From a virus, in the IMG/VR virus record IMGVR_UViG_3300043749_000020, positions 1-45,254 of that record: a DNA stretch of 45,254 bases; one strand, given 5' to 3'. The notes beneath the pieces are model-generated. The model did no database searches. It worked only from the letters and a program-made list of their open reading frames with translations, and had not been told where the DNA came from. Below, piece by piece: positions 9,257 through 16,961 of this stretch; positions within the stretch are counted from its first letter, which is position 1, and each line of letters begins with the position of its first letter. The translations under genes were made by a program, and so were the position numbers.

Positions 9257-9748
9257 TCACAGCAACTTTAGGGTGATAGCTAATTCATAAAAGTTTCCTT
9301 GTAAATAGTTAGGTTGAAAACTCTTTACAACATACCTTGCACCCTTCCATTCGAAATGGTCATAGAAGTCTAGAAGCATCTTAATGTCAGATTGAGAATC
9401 CATACTATATACTCCACTTTTATTAAGGATTGTAGTAATCTCTAATTTATCAATAGTTGCAAGAACCTCTCCGTCTAATAGTCTACCAACTTCTGCAAAG
9501 CTATACACAAAGTCTTCTTTTGTCTCAACTGATGCAGGGATATCAGTATTTACTGCTGTTTGTATGACTCCTGCACCACCACAAGTAGGACATGTAGGGT
9601 CTGTAGATTCCTTTCTAATAGGGTCAAATTTACAGTTAGGGCAAGGAGTTGTTGTGAATTTTACCAATCTTAATGTTTCATTTAAGACATGATTCAGACC
9701 GCTTATAGAGTTAAGCATATTATTCAAATTTGATTGTGGTATATTCAT
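9257..9748 (-). CDS. Head closure-like protein with zinc knuckle (163 aa)
   Basis: A 163-residue protein with two CxxC pairs (CPNC and CPTC, residues about 37-56) that could bind one zinc ion, followed by a beta-rich domain (EVLATIDKLEITTIL, YELAITLKLL). Phage stopper or head-closure proteins lie here, between the connector adaptor and the tail terminator, and several in Gram-positive phages carry such a zinc knuckle. ATG 9748 follows GGAGTAGATATGA. The gene starts 6 bases after the previous stop, so the two are coupled. Confidence 0.6.
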   Translation of the reverse strand: MNIPQSNLNNMLNSISGLNHVLNETLRLVKFTTTPCPNCKFDPIRKESTDPTCPTCGGAGVIQTAVNTDIPASVETKEDFVYSFAEVGRLLDGEVLATIDKLEITTILNKSGVYSMDSQSDIKMLLDFYDHFEWKGARYVVKSFQPNYLQGNFYELAITLKLL

Positions 9749-9754
9749 TCATAT

Positions 9755-10168
9755 CTACTCCAATCTTATACCTTTAATAGTCGAGCCATTCTTAGCTTTC
9801 AATAATACTTTTCTATATTCTTCATTAAGCATATTCAAAGTATCTAAGTGGTCTTTTGCCTGATTAGTATTATCTAATGTTAGCCTTCCTTTTACCATCC
9901 TAAAGTTGTTTCTATCTGCTTGGTCTTTTATACTTAATTGAAGTAAGTAATGCGCTTTTATACAGAATAGGCTTGCATCTTGTTTAGTAGGTATTTGATT
10001 GAATAAACCAAAATCAACGCTAAAACCTCTTGTCCAATCCATTTCTACTTGTGCTACAGCATCCTCTATATAACCTTGTAGCGTAATATCATCATATGTA
10101 TATGGAGTTGTTAAATCCCCTATTCTTCTGCGAAAAACTAATAAAACATCTGACATTGCCATTGCCAT
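9755..10168 (-). CDS. Head-tail connector adaptor (137 aa)
   Basis: A mostly helical protein of 137 residues (FRRRIGDLTTPYTYDDITLQ..., YIEDAVAQVEMDW) with the look of gp6/gp15-type adaptors that dock beneath the portal: an R-x-RIGD-like N-terminal helix, a D-D-x-x-x-x-Y-I-x-x-A helix, then long helices. ATG 10168 is preceded by AGGAGG with a 9-base spacer. It starts the connector block after the accessory beta-protein cassette. The fold call is from composition and gene order. Confidence 0.65.
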   Translation of the reverse strand: MAMAMSDVLLVFRRRIGDLTTPYTYDDITLQGYIEDAVAQVEMDWTRGFSVDFGLFNQIPTKQDASLFCIKAHYLLQLSIKDQADRNNFRMVKGRLTLDNTNQAKDHLDTLNMLNEEYRKVLLKAKNGSTIKGIRLE

Positions 10169-10181
10169 TACTTAACACCTC

Positions 10182-11552
10182 CTAGCTCTGATTATATGGT
10201 GTCCACCCTGATGAATTTTTTCCATATATGTTTATTCTATTATCTCCTTCTTGATATAACTTGCTATAATCTATAATTGCAGTTATATTTGTACCTGCTG
10301 TTTTATTTGTAGATAATGAACTTACACGAAAATTATCAAATTTACTTGTGTTATCGTAGTATGTTCTAAACCCAAATTTTGTATATGAATTTAATGTGGT
10401 GTCTGTATCTGTTCCATTTATTTGTTGTGTACCATCTAGATAAACCTGATATGAACTTCCATTAACAACTATTCTTACATTGTATGTCTGACCATTAACA
10501 GGAGTAAATGAATACGCATTTCCAATTTGAGTTGATGAATTATTGATATTCCTAAAAAGCCCCAATCCACTTGTCGATATTCTTGCAAAGTACATATTAT
10601 TAGAATCCATATATCTAAACATTAATGCTGTATAACTTGCCCAAGTCATATCAACACTACACTCAAAATTATCTGATATTCCACCATCCAAATAAGCCAT
10701 CTGAACACCTTGAACATTATCTGTACTGTATGCTTTATTACCTAATATTCCCCAAGGAAGTGCTGAACCTAAAGCAGAAATATTCCATGACTGTGATGTA
10801 TCTGCTATTCCTAACGATGTATTGTTATCACTTCTATTAAATGAATCCATAATTATTCCACCGAAGTCTGCAAGTGTTCCTGTATCCCATGAAGTTCCTA
10901 GTGTATTAACTGCCCAAGCCATTATGTCCGTATCAAATTTAAATGTAACATGACATTGATTTATTCCTGACTTATTACTAACTTTGTAGTGGTCAACAGA
11001 GATTATATTCACATTAGGTGCAGATACTATTGAAGTACCACCAATAGATATTTGGGTGTTATAAGGTCCGGGATTTCCACTAATTGCTAAACCTGATGAT
11101 GGAGAGCTACTACCATCATATCCAACATAAGTTGCATCGACATTAACAGATACTACACCGTCAGTCGCATTATTTGTATATTGATATCCATATCCATCAT
11201 TGTGAAATACGATACAATAGAAATTACCCTGTACTAAATCAATAGGTGTCGCTAAAGTAGTTGAATACCAATTAGGGCGACTATCTGGTGGTGCTACTCC
11301 ATTTGTAATTTTTGTAAGAAAGGCTGTTCCATTAGAATTACAATTCCATAATTCCCATGATAGTCCAGATGATGCAGTCGTTTGGAATGTTGCTACACCA
11401 TAAAGTTTTTGACCTGTTGTTTTTATTTTAAATACTGTACCTTTCCATTGAGGTAAGCTACCAGTACTAAGTCCACTTATAGCAAGAAATGTCCAATTAA
11501 GAGGAGTGGAATTTTCAACAAAGGTTAGTGCAGTATTATTATCTAGTACCAT
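10182..11552 (-). CDS. Virion protein with LamG/concanavalin-like domain (456 aa)
   Basis: A secretory-looking but signal-free, beta-rich protein, high in N, S, T, G and Y. The first 170 residues resemble a jelly-roll (LYGVATFQTTASSGLSWELW). Residues of about 230-415 resemble a LamG or 3-keto-disaccharide-hydrolase-type beta sandwich (FECSVDMTWASYTALMFRYM; YFARISTSGLGLF; GQTYNVRIVVNG; VYLDGTQQ), a fold that often binds sugars. ATG 11552 is preferred over the TTG three bases upstream because of spacing to GGGGAG. It is the last gene of a cassette between the head and connector genes, so a capsid-fibre or host-surface-binding role is plausible. Confidence 0.65.
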   Translation of the reverse strand: MVLDNNTALTFVENSTPLNWTFLAISGLSTGSLPQWKGTVFKIKTTGQKLYGVATFQTTASSGLSWELWNCNSNGTAFLTKITNGVAPPDSRPNWYSTTLATPIDLVQGNFYCIVFHNDGYGYQYTNNATDGVVSVNVDATYVGYDGSSSPSSGLAISGNPGPYNTQISIGGTSIVSAPNVNIISVDHYKVSNKSGINQCHVTFKFDTDIMAWAVNTLGTSWDTGTLADFGGIIMDSFNRSDNNTSLGIADTSQSWNISALGSALPWGILGNKAYSTDNVQGVQMAYLDGGISDNFECSVDMTWASYTALMFRYMDSNNMYFARISTSGLGLFRNINNSSTQIGNAYSFTPVNGQTYNVRIVVNGSSYQVYLDGTQQINGTDTDTTLNSYTKFGFRTYYDNTSKFDNFRVSSLSTNKTAGTNITAIIDYSKLYQEGDNRINIYGKNSSGWTPYNQS

Positions 11553-11573
11553 CAATCACCACTCCCCTTTATT

Positions 11574-12002
11574 CTAAAGACTAATAACTATTCCATTCAA
11601 TTCGTCTGTAGTTGTAGCATTTTTTATCTGTCCTTCTAAAGACATTCTATTTGCAAATAGGTTTAATTCAAATACTTCTGCATCATTCATGAATTGCATA
11701 AACTGCTCTCTTGTTAAGGTTACTACTCCACTTGGAGTTCCTAAAGTAACGGAAGTCCTGCTTGAGTCTAGTGATAAAACATTAGCCCACTTAGAATATA
11801 TCAGTTGATAATTTGAATCATACCCATAAAGTACTTCTCCACCATTTGCAGAAGATATAAATCCTCTATTAAGTGAATCTGTATACATAGTATACAGAGT
11901 TGATAACATATCAGACTTTATTTTATCAATAGTTATATTATCATCAGGAATATCTTCAAAAGTAATTTCTCCTGTTGAAACATGATAAACTCTTCTTAAC
12001 AC
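11574..12002 (-). CDS. DUF4376-like structural accessory protein (about 142 aa)
   Basis: A small protein whose C-terminal half (VTLTREQFMQFMNDAEVFELNLFANRMSLEGQI, shown in part) looks like the DUF4376 domain found on phage tail-fibre or tail-assembly proteins: a strand pair TLTREQF followed by two helices. GTG 12002 is well spaced from AAAGGCGGTG; GTG 12011 in the same frame is possible but too close to the site. It lies between two beta-rich cassette genes and may help fold or attach them. The family call is moderate. Confidence 0.55.
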   Translation of the reverse strand: MLRRVYHVSTGEITFEDIPDDNITIDKIKSDMLSTLYTMYTDSLNRGFISSANGGEVLYGYDSNYQLIYSKWANVLSLDSSRTSVTLGTPSGVVTLTREQFMQFMNDAEVFELNLFANRMSLEGQIKNATTTDELNGIVISL

Positions 12003-12016
12003 TATATCCACCGCCT

Positions 12017-12778
12017 TTAAAATGTAGAATATATTTCAACAACTGTTCCGTTTGAAAATCCTCCACCTAATTGCACACCAGTAAATGTAAGATTATTATA
12101 ATAATCAAAACTTCTTGATGGGTCAATAGAACTATTATATACCCATCCACTTGTACCTTGCCATTGCTGACTAGTTACTTTTCCTCCCCACCCCATCAAT
12201 ATTCCATGCTCTCTTACATATTTAAGAGATTGTTCAAAGTATCCAATTTGGAATGTACGACCATCAAGTATAGTTTGTGACCACTGATTTGTACCTCCTG
12301 AATAATTAAGGTTTATCCCAACACTAGTCCAACTAGGTCTGTTTCTTATTCCATAATAAGTTGTTCTTATTGAATCTCCCATTTTAACATTTGTTAAATC
12401 AATAAGCGGGGGTGAAACTAAGTTGTATTCAAATTGAATTTTAGTTAAGTCTACCGTTTGACCTGTTGCATATGTTACTACAGCATTGCTACCGCTATTA
12501 TTTATCACATAAAAAGAACTTGCACTAACAACCTTTATACCATATGCATTAGTCCCATTCCATTCTTTATAAAGTGAACTAGGAGTTGAACCTACATATG
12601 ATACTACCATATTGCTATATATAGTTCCTGATACACCCCAAGACATAGGACTTGTTGTTGTGAATAATCCTGTGGCTATATTGACAGATGATGCCTGTGC
12701 TACAGAGTTGCCACTGTGAGCATATCTTGCTATTAGCTTTTCTGATACCGAATTTATTGGAGCAGGTTTAAATTGCAA
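12017..12778 (-). CDS. Beta-rich cassette protein (253 aa)
   Basis: Not recognised. It is rich in S, N, T, G, V and Y with almost no long helices and several aromatic strands (WSQTILDGRTFQIGYFEQ), as in phage surface or fibre proteins. The start is TTG 12778, after AAGGGGTGAG, and it overlaps the preceding gene by 11 bases, so the pair is translationally coupled. Its place in the cassette suggests a virion decoration or fibre part. Confidence 0.6.
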   Translation of the reverse strand: MQFKPAPINSVSEKLIARYAHSGNSVAQASSVNIATGLFTTTSPMSWGVSGTIYSNMVVSYVGSTPSSLYKEWNGTNAYGIKVVSASSFYVINNSGSNAVVTYATGQTVDLTKIQFEYNLVSPPLIDLTNVKMGDSIRTTYYGIRNRPSWTSVGINLNYSGGTNQWSQTILDGRTFQIGYFEQSLKYVREHGILMGWGGKVTSQQWQGTSGWVYNSSIDPSRSFDYYNNLTFTGVQLGGGFSNGTVVEIYSTF

Positions 12779-13145
12779 TATAACTCACCCCTTCTCCGTT
12801 AACAGTACTATTGATATAAATAAGATTAGCGTTAGATACTTCTAGTTGTATGCTGTCTCTTGATAATAATTCTGCACCATAAGCAGATGATGTAACGGTG
12901 CTTCCACCAATATAGATATATCCAGTGTTAGCCCTTCTTGCAATAATCAATAATTTTCTACATGGTATGTTTGGAAATTGTACTGCTGTTCCTGCTGTTG
13001 TTACGCTTAGAAGATTACCTACAATTGATTCAGAACCCATTTCCCTAGTAGGAATATAGAAGTCAGTACCATCAGAGGTTGGATGTACCGCACCTGCCTT
13101 TGGTGTTGCGCTATTATCCGTTGGGAAAATAAATGTATTAGACAT
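12768..13145 (-). CDS. Small beta-rich cassette protein (125 aa)
   Basis: A 125-residue protein with the alternating pattern of a small beta barrel (KLLIIARRANTGYIYIGGST; SIQLEVSNANLIYIN). Many phages encode a similar short structural protein near fibres. ATG 13145 follows AGAGGAGG. No catalytic motif is visible. It overlaps the next gene, which supports co-translation with the 253-residue cassette protein. Confidence 0.6.
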   Translation of the reverse strand: MSNTFIFPTDNSATPKAGAVHPTSDGTDFYIPTREMGSESIVGNLLSVTTAGTAVQFPNIPCRKLLIIARRANTGYIYIGGSTVTSSAYGAELLSRDSIQLEVSNANLIYINSTVNGEGVSYIAI

Positions 13146-13159
13146 TAACTTTACCTCCT

Positions 13160-13459
13160 CTAGTTATTAATAAACACTACCTGAAACTGACCACGATTCA
13201 ATGATGGGACTCCATTGTATTCTGAATACCATTCATAATACAGACTTGAATTAACATATGTAGTTGGAATAGTATAATCATAAAAATAATTTCCCACGCT
13301 CACTTTATTCGCATTTAAATCTACACTATATGTATTAATTAATGTGTATTTTTGGTCATATATCTTAACACTAATTAGTGTAGGAGTAGCCAAACTTCCT
13401 GAAAAATCCTTAAATGTACATAATAGTCTTATTGTATCGCCTGCTATATAATTAGCCAT
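13160..13459 (-). CDS. Ig-like small cassette protein (99 aa)
   Basis: A single beta-sandwich-sized protein (99 residues) with an Ig-like or BppU-N-like pattern: GDTIRLLCTFKDFSG at the start, then PTLISVKIYD and YYEWYSEYNG before a final strand QFQVVF. Such domains form part of baseplate or fibre proteins in Gram-positive phages. ATG 13459 is chosen over TTG 13465 for its spacing to GGAAGGTGG. Its role is probably structural; the target is unknown. Confidence 0.6.
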   Translation of the reverse strand: MANYIAGDTIRLLCTFKDFSGSLATPTLISVKIYDQKYTLINTYSVDLNANKVSVGNYFYDYTIPTTYVNSSLYYEWYSEYNGVPSLNRGQFQVVFINN

Positions 13460-13474
13460 AATCAAACCACCTTC

Positions 13475-14059
13475 CTAATTTGTATCACTAACTATTGTTA
13501 GTCTAGTTTTCTCATCTAAAGTAACTTGTCTTTCTTCCTCAGAAATAATCTCTATACTCTCAATTTCACTAATAGCTATGATTCTGTTGTTGGTACTTAC
13601 TTTCGTACTTCTTGATTTGTCAGAAATAACTTTTGCGCTTTCAATTTCACTGGTAACTAAATTCCTTGTATTAATACTAATTGGAATATCTCTTGATTCG
13701 TCACTCATTGTGAGTCTAAATAACGAATAATAACTTGACATTATTATACTTATATGAGCAGTAGCTATATTTGAAAAATTACCTACATCATCTTGTAATT
13801 GTGCAAATATAGTTGACACACCAATAGGGAATCCATTGAAAACAATGCTTCCTGTGAAAGTATTAACTCCATCAAACGAAAAAGTCACGTCATGTCTAGC
13901 ACCTTGACTGTCAATTATGTATATATCTTGAAAATTTGACAAAGTTTCATTTCCAACAACAGTAATTATATTATTACTTTCCTTGCTTGAATAACTAGGA
14001 GCATATATCTGTATAATGGGACCTGTTGTGTCCAATGTTAATGTAAAATAGCTAGACAT
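13475..14059 (-). CDS. Ig-like cassette protein with internal repeats (194 aa)
   Basis: The N-terminus YFTLTLDTTGP nearly matches that of the next gene upstream (YFTLTYDTTGP), so the two share a domain. Residues 1-110 form an Ig-like or cadherin-like sandwich (DDVGNFSNIATAHISI at its end). Residues 115-194 hold a degenerate repeat of about 27 residues (TSEIESAKVISD..., ISEIESIEIISE...), likely a beta-solenoid or stalk. ATG 14059 follows AGGGAAAGGAATG. Probably a virion surface protein; its partner is unknown. Confidence 0.6.
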   Translation of the reverse strand: MSSYFTLTLDTTGPIIQIYAPSYSSKESNNIITVVGNETLSNFQDIYIIDSQGARHDVTFSFDGVNTFTGSIVFNGFPIGVSTIFAQLQDDVGNFSNIATAHISIIMSSYYSLFRLTMSDESRDIPISINTRNLVTSEIESAKVISDKSRSTKVSTNNRIIAISEIESIEIISEEERQVTLDEKTRLTIVSDTN

Positions 14060-14085
14060 AGTAACATTCCTTTCCCTTAAATTCT

Positions 14086-14121
14086 AAACAAGGGAGTCTT
14101 TATTAAAAGACCCCCCTATGG
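14086..14121 (-). terminator. Hairpin after the first Ig-like gene
   Basis: GTCTTT pairs with AAAGAC around TAAT, with outer AGGG/CCCT pairs (minus strand), followed by TTGTTTAG. The T-run is weak, so this may be a leaky terminator or a 3'-end stabiliser. Confidence 0.5.
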
Positions 14122-14125
14122 TTTA

Positions 14126-14830
14126 TTATACAGACCAATTCCCTAACATATCTAAAACAAATACCTTTATAATTTTTGCTCCATCTCCTGCGCTTGCAGT
14201 AGCAAGGTCAGCACCATAAATTTTACAGTTAATAACTGTACCACTTGTATAGTTCCCTGCAGTACCACTCATATTTGTTGAGCCACCTGCTGTTGGAATT
14301 TGTACTCCTGTTGTATGGTCTGCACCAGTAGATGAAACAACCTTAACAATGTATTGTGAGAAATTAACATTAGATTGAAAACTAAACGAAGATACATTTT
14401 TACCTGTTTGATTTGATATTTTAGATACATCAGGACCAGTAATAGTAGCTGTTGGTAAAGCAGTATCTAAATTAATAGATGCAGATACTTGTGCTGATGG
14501 ATTGTATACATCATCTCTAATTACTAAATATACATTTTTAAGACCATCACCAGTAGACAGCTTTACTTGTTGTGTAGTAGCATATGTAATCCACTGAGAA
14601 CTGGCTTGAACAACTTGTGTAGACCCACCTGACACTATTCCACCTGAAATAGCCCAAGCTAAATCTAGGTCTCCCCATAGTTGCATCTGATAATTTGTAG
14701 TCGTAGCATCAGATGTTCCAATTGTAGCATTTATTAATTGCACATTTGTGTATAGTGCTCCTCCTGCTAATGCCATACTAGGACTAGCAGGACCTGTTGT
14801 GTCATATGTTAGTGTAAAATAATTAGCCAT
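14126..14830 (-). CDS. Ig-like/cadherin-like virion decoration protein (234 aa)
   Basis: A two-domain beta protein of 234 residues, rich in T, S, A and G. Residues 1-120 (YFTLTYDTTGPASPSMAL..., NVYLVIRDDVYNPSAQVSA) and 125-234 (ATITGPDVSK..., KVFVLDMLGNWSV) both look like bacterial Ig-like repeats with the typical I/V-x-D-x-x-x-N ending. Its N-terminal motif is shared with the following gene. ATG 14830 follows GGAGAG. Being first after the capsid genes, it may decorate the head, but attachment to tail or fibres is equally possible. Confidence 0.65.
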   Translation of the reverse strand: MANYFTLTYDTTGPASPSMALAGGALYTNVQLINATIGTSDATTTNYQMQLWGDLDLAWAISGGIVSGGSTQVVQASSQWITYATTQQVKLSTGDGLKNVYLVIRDDVYNPSAQVSASINLDTALPTATITGPDVSKISNQTGKNVSSFSFQSNVNFSQYIVKVVSSTGADHTTGVQIPTAGGSTNMSGTAGNYTSGTVINCKIYGADLATASAGDGAKIIKVFVLDMLGNWSV

Positions 14831-14921
14831 TTAAATTCACTCTCCATAATTTAATGTAGAGGTTAGCTAATCTGATATTCTTAGTTGTTACTGCGTATAG
14901 TCATGTATGTTACCCTATGTC

Positions 14922-15428
14922 TCAGACTAATTCACCAAGCCTGCTTTCAATAATTTCCATTTTCTTTCCTGTTACCTCTTGTTCTCTAGCTACAGCATGA
15001 AGTAGCTTTAACTTAGAAACGTCTTTTGTTTCTAACACTTCTTTTTCTAGAGTTTTCCAATGCTTACCTAACAAATCAATAGCATCCATCTTACTGAATC
15101 CTACTTCAACCGCTTTACCTGACAAATCAATTTCTTCTACATTAATAGCTTTATCTTGTGGCTTATAAACAACATGTTCTTGACCATTTGCAGTATGAAT
15201 TGTCTCGGTATGTTTTTCAAACATTGATTTTTTAGGTTCGTCATTTAGCGGAATAAAATCAATTTGACCTCTAGCATGAAAAATGTTTAAATCATTCAAA
15301 ATATGTTCAGGTAGTCTATTCGTCTCTATCTCGACTTCTTCCCCATGAGCAAGAGAGAATGCATGTGATACAATACGACTTCCTCCATGATTAACTACTT
15401 TAACCTTCTTTAATTCTTTGATATCCAT
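14922..15428 (-). CDS. Head-associated accessory protein (168 aa)
   Basis: A 168-residue soluble protein with an N-terminal beta part (KVKVVNHGGSRIVSHAFSL, HGEEVEIETNRLP) and a helical C-terminus (DAIDLLGKHWKTLEKEVLET). ATG 15428 follows AAAGGTG. It directly follows the major capsid gene, but a strong hairpin with a T-rich tail lies between, so it may be expressed at a lower level. It is not recognised; a capsid accessory role is suggested only by position. Confidence 0.6.
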   Translation of the reverse strand: MDIKELKKVKVVNHGGSRIVSHAFSLAHGEEVEIETNRLPEHILNDLNIFHARGQIDFIPLNDEPKKSMFEKHTETIHTANGQEHVVYKPQDKAINVEEIDLSGKAVEVGFSKMDAIDLLGKHWKTLEKEVLETKDVSKLKLLHAVAREQEVTGKKMEIIESRLGELV

Positions 15429-15449
15429 TATTTTTCACCTTTTACCTTT

Positions 15450-15496
15450 CCTTAAAATAGAATCACCCACCTCCCTATCAGGAGGGGTAGTGGGTG
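15450..15496 (-). terminator. Terminator-like hairpin after the major capsid gene
   Basis: CACCCAC...CCTCC (minus strand) pairs with GGGAGGTGGGTG around a TGATA-type loop and is followed by ATTCTATTTT. This is a GC-rich stem in an AT-rich region, directly after the most highly expressed gene of the operon. Confidence 0.65.
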
Positions 15497-15536
15497 TATT
15501 GTCTGATTTGTTATACTATATTTATATTATATCCAA

Positions 15537-16472
15537 TTAGCTAATAGAAGCGTATGGAGCACCTGCAAGGCTAACATAAAGAATAGCTTTAGGGTCGATT
15601 ACTGCGAAACCAATTTCTTCGAATGCAATGATTCCTGCACGAAGTCTACGAATAGTAGTTGGGTCATCCCAAGTAGTCATGCGTTGACGAACAGGCATTA
15701 CTCCAAGACGAGTAGTATCAAAAAGATATACTTCACTGTCAGATAGAGTACGAAGTTCACGAATTTCAACATTAAATACTGAACCTAGACCCCCTGCTTG
15801 GAAGATTTCTCTTTGAGTTAAGAAGTCAACCTGAGTAGTAGTCCATCCACGGATATCTGATGCTCTACGAGGAGAACAGTAGATAACTGTTGGGTTATAG
15901 CCAGTTACTTGCTTCATTTCAGTGATTAGATGGTTGAATACATTCTTTGATAAGAAGTTATCAGTAACGGAGATAGTGTTATTAGCATTTACTGCTCCAC
16001 GAATAGTAGTCCATCCTGCTGTTTCTTCTGCACGAACAAAAGACTCAGCTAACTTTTCTAGTGCTCTTTCTACGATATTGAAACGACCATCACGGATGAA
16101 AGTAAGTTTCCACTCAACAGAGTTAGAAACCTCAAAAGTTGGAACTAGCAATGTGTCACCAGTTACTAGGTTCTGAGGAACAGCGCCTAAGCGTGGCATT
16201 ACAGTTGCAACCTCAAGGTCATTCAAGTCTACTGGATACTCAGCTAGAGCACCTGCAGGAAGTTCGTCTACCATAAAGATATCACGAACAGATGTTTGTG
16301 GAGCAATTGTCTTTAATACTGGAATGCTTAAGCTCGCCGCAAATGCAGAACGCATAGCTTCGTTATCAGCAGTCGCTTTAAAATCTTCAATGAATTTGTT
16401 AAGTTCTGCCCCTGCTAATGCTACATTATCTTTATAGTTACGAGCAAGAGAAATTGAATATTCATTCTTCAT
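15537..16472 (-). CDS. Major capsid protein (HK97 fold, 311 aa)
   Basis: A 311-residue protein of the size and character of HK97-fold capsid subunits. A helical N-terminus (ELNKFIEDFKATADNEAM) is followed by a segment like an E-loop, a long spine-like helix (VERALEKLAESFVRAEETAG), a P-domain region and a C-terminal ending with FEEIGFAVIDPKAILYVSL, which is typical of phage capsid proteins. ATG 16472 follows ATGGAGGG. It lies after the decoration and protease genes, as expected in the head block, and is followed by a strong hairpin. Confidence 0.9.
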   Translation of the reverse strand: MKNEYSISLARNYKDNVALAGAELNKFIEDFKATADNEAMRSAFAASLSIPVLKTIAPQTSVRDIFMVDELPAGALAEYPVDLNDLEVATVMPRLGAVPQNLVTGDTLLVPTFEVSNSVEWKLTFIRDGRFNIVERALEKLAESFVRAEETAGWTTIRGAVNANNTISVTDNFLSKNVFNHLITEMKQVTGYNPTVIYCSPRRASDIRGWTTTQVDFLTQREIFQAGGLGSVFNVEIRELRTLSDSEVYLFDTTRLGVMPVRQRMTTWDDPTTIRRLRAGIIAFEEIGFAVIDPKAILYVSLAGAPYASIS

Positions 16473-16505
16473 TATTTTTTACCCTCCATTTATAGTTTAA
16501 TTATC

Positions 16506-16937
16506 TTATATTTCGCTCAAGAAACGAATACGGATTTTAGTTCCTGCTGTACCTGCTTGTTCAGAAATAGCAACTGGACCAGTGAAGTTTCCGCTTGTAG
16601 GTGCAGTAGCAGTGAATTGACCATTAGCACCAACATATAGGTAGCTACCTACACCGATAGCAGGACCTACTGTATTGTCAGTCATATAAATACCACCATC
16701 AAAGTATACCCCTACTTTTTCACCATAGAATGCTAGGTGAGTAATAGAATCCAACTTGAAGTTGTTAACTCTACGGTCACGAACATCTTGTGCTAGTACT
16801 CCGTATGGCTTATCGCCTGCATTACAAGCTACAACATTTCCTGAAGTTCCTAGTTTAACAAGTGTACCTGCATTAGTATCTTGTGTAGGAGCAGTTAAGA
16901 ATACATCTAATTTACCTTCGAATACCATTTTAAACAT
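16506..16937 (-). CDS. Small capsid decoration/stabilisation protein (143 aa)
   Basis: A 143-residue beta-rich protein with the pattern of phage head decoration or DUF2190-like proteins (GTLVKLGTSGNVVACNAGDK; PYGVLAQDVRD; GVYFDGGIYMTD; GSYLYVGANGQF). Such proteins bind the outer capsid or assist prohead stability. ATG 16937 is 10 bases after AAGGAGG. It lies between the protease-scaffold and the capsid protein, the common place of decoration genes. Confidence 0.75.
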   Translation of the reverse strand: MFKMVFEGKLDVFLTAPTQDTNAGTLVKLGTSGNVVACNAGDKPYGVLAQDVRDRRVNNFKLDSITHLAFYGEKVGVYFDGGIYMTDNTVGPAIGVGSYLYVGANGQFTATAPTSGNFTGPVAISEQAGTAGTKIRIRFLSEI

Positions 16938-16961
16938 TATCTGTTTTCCTCCTTAATTTTA

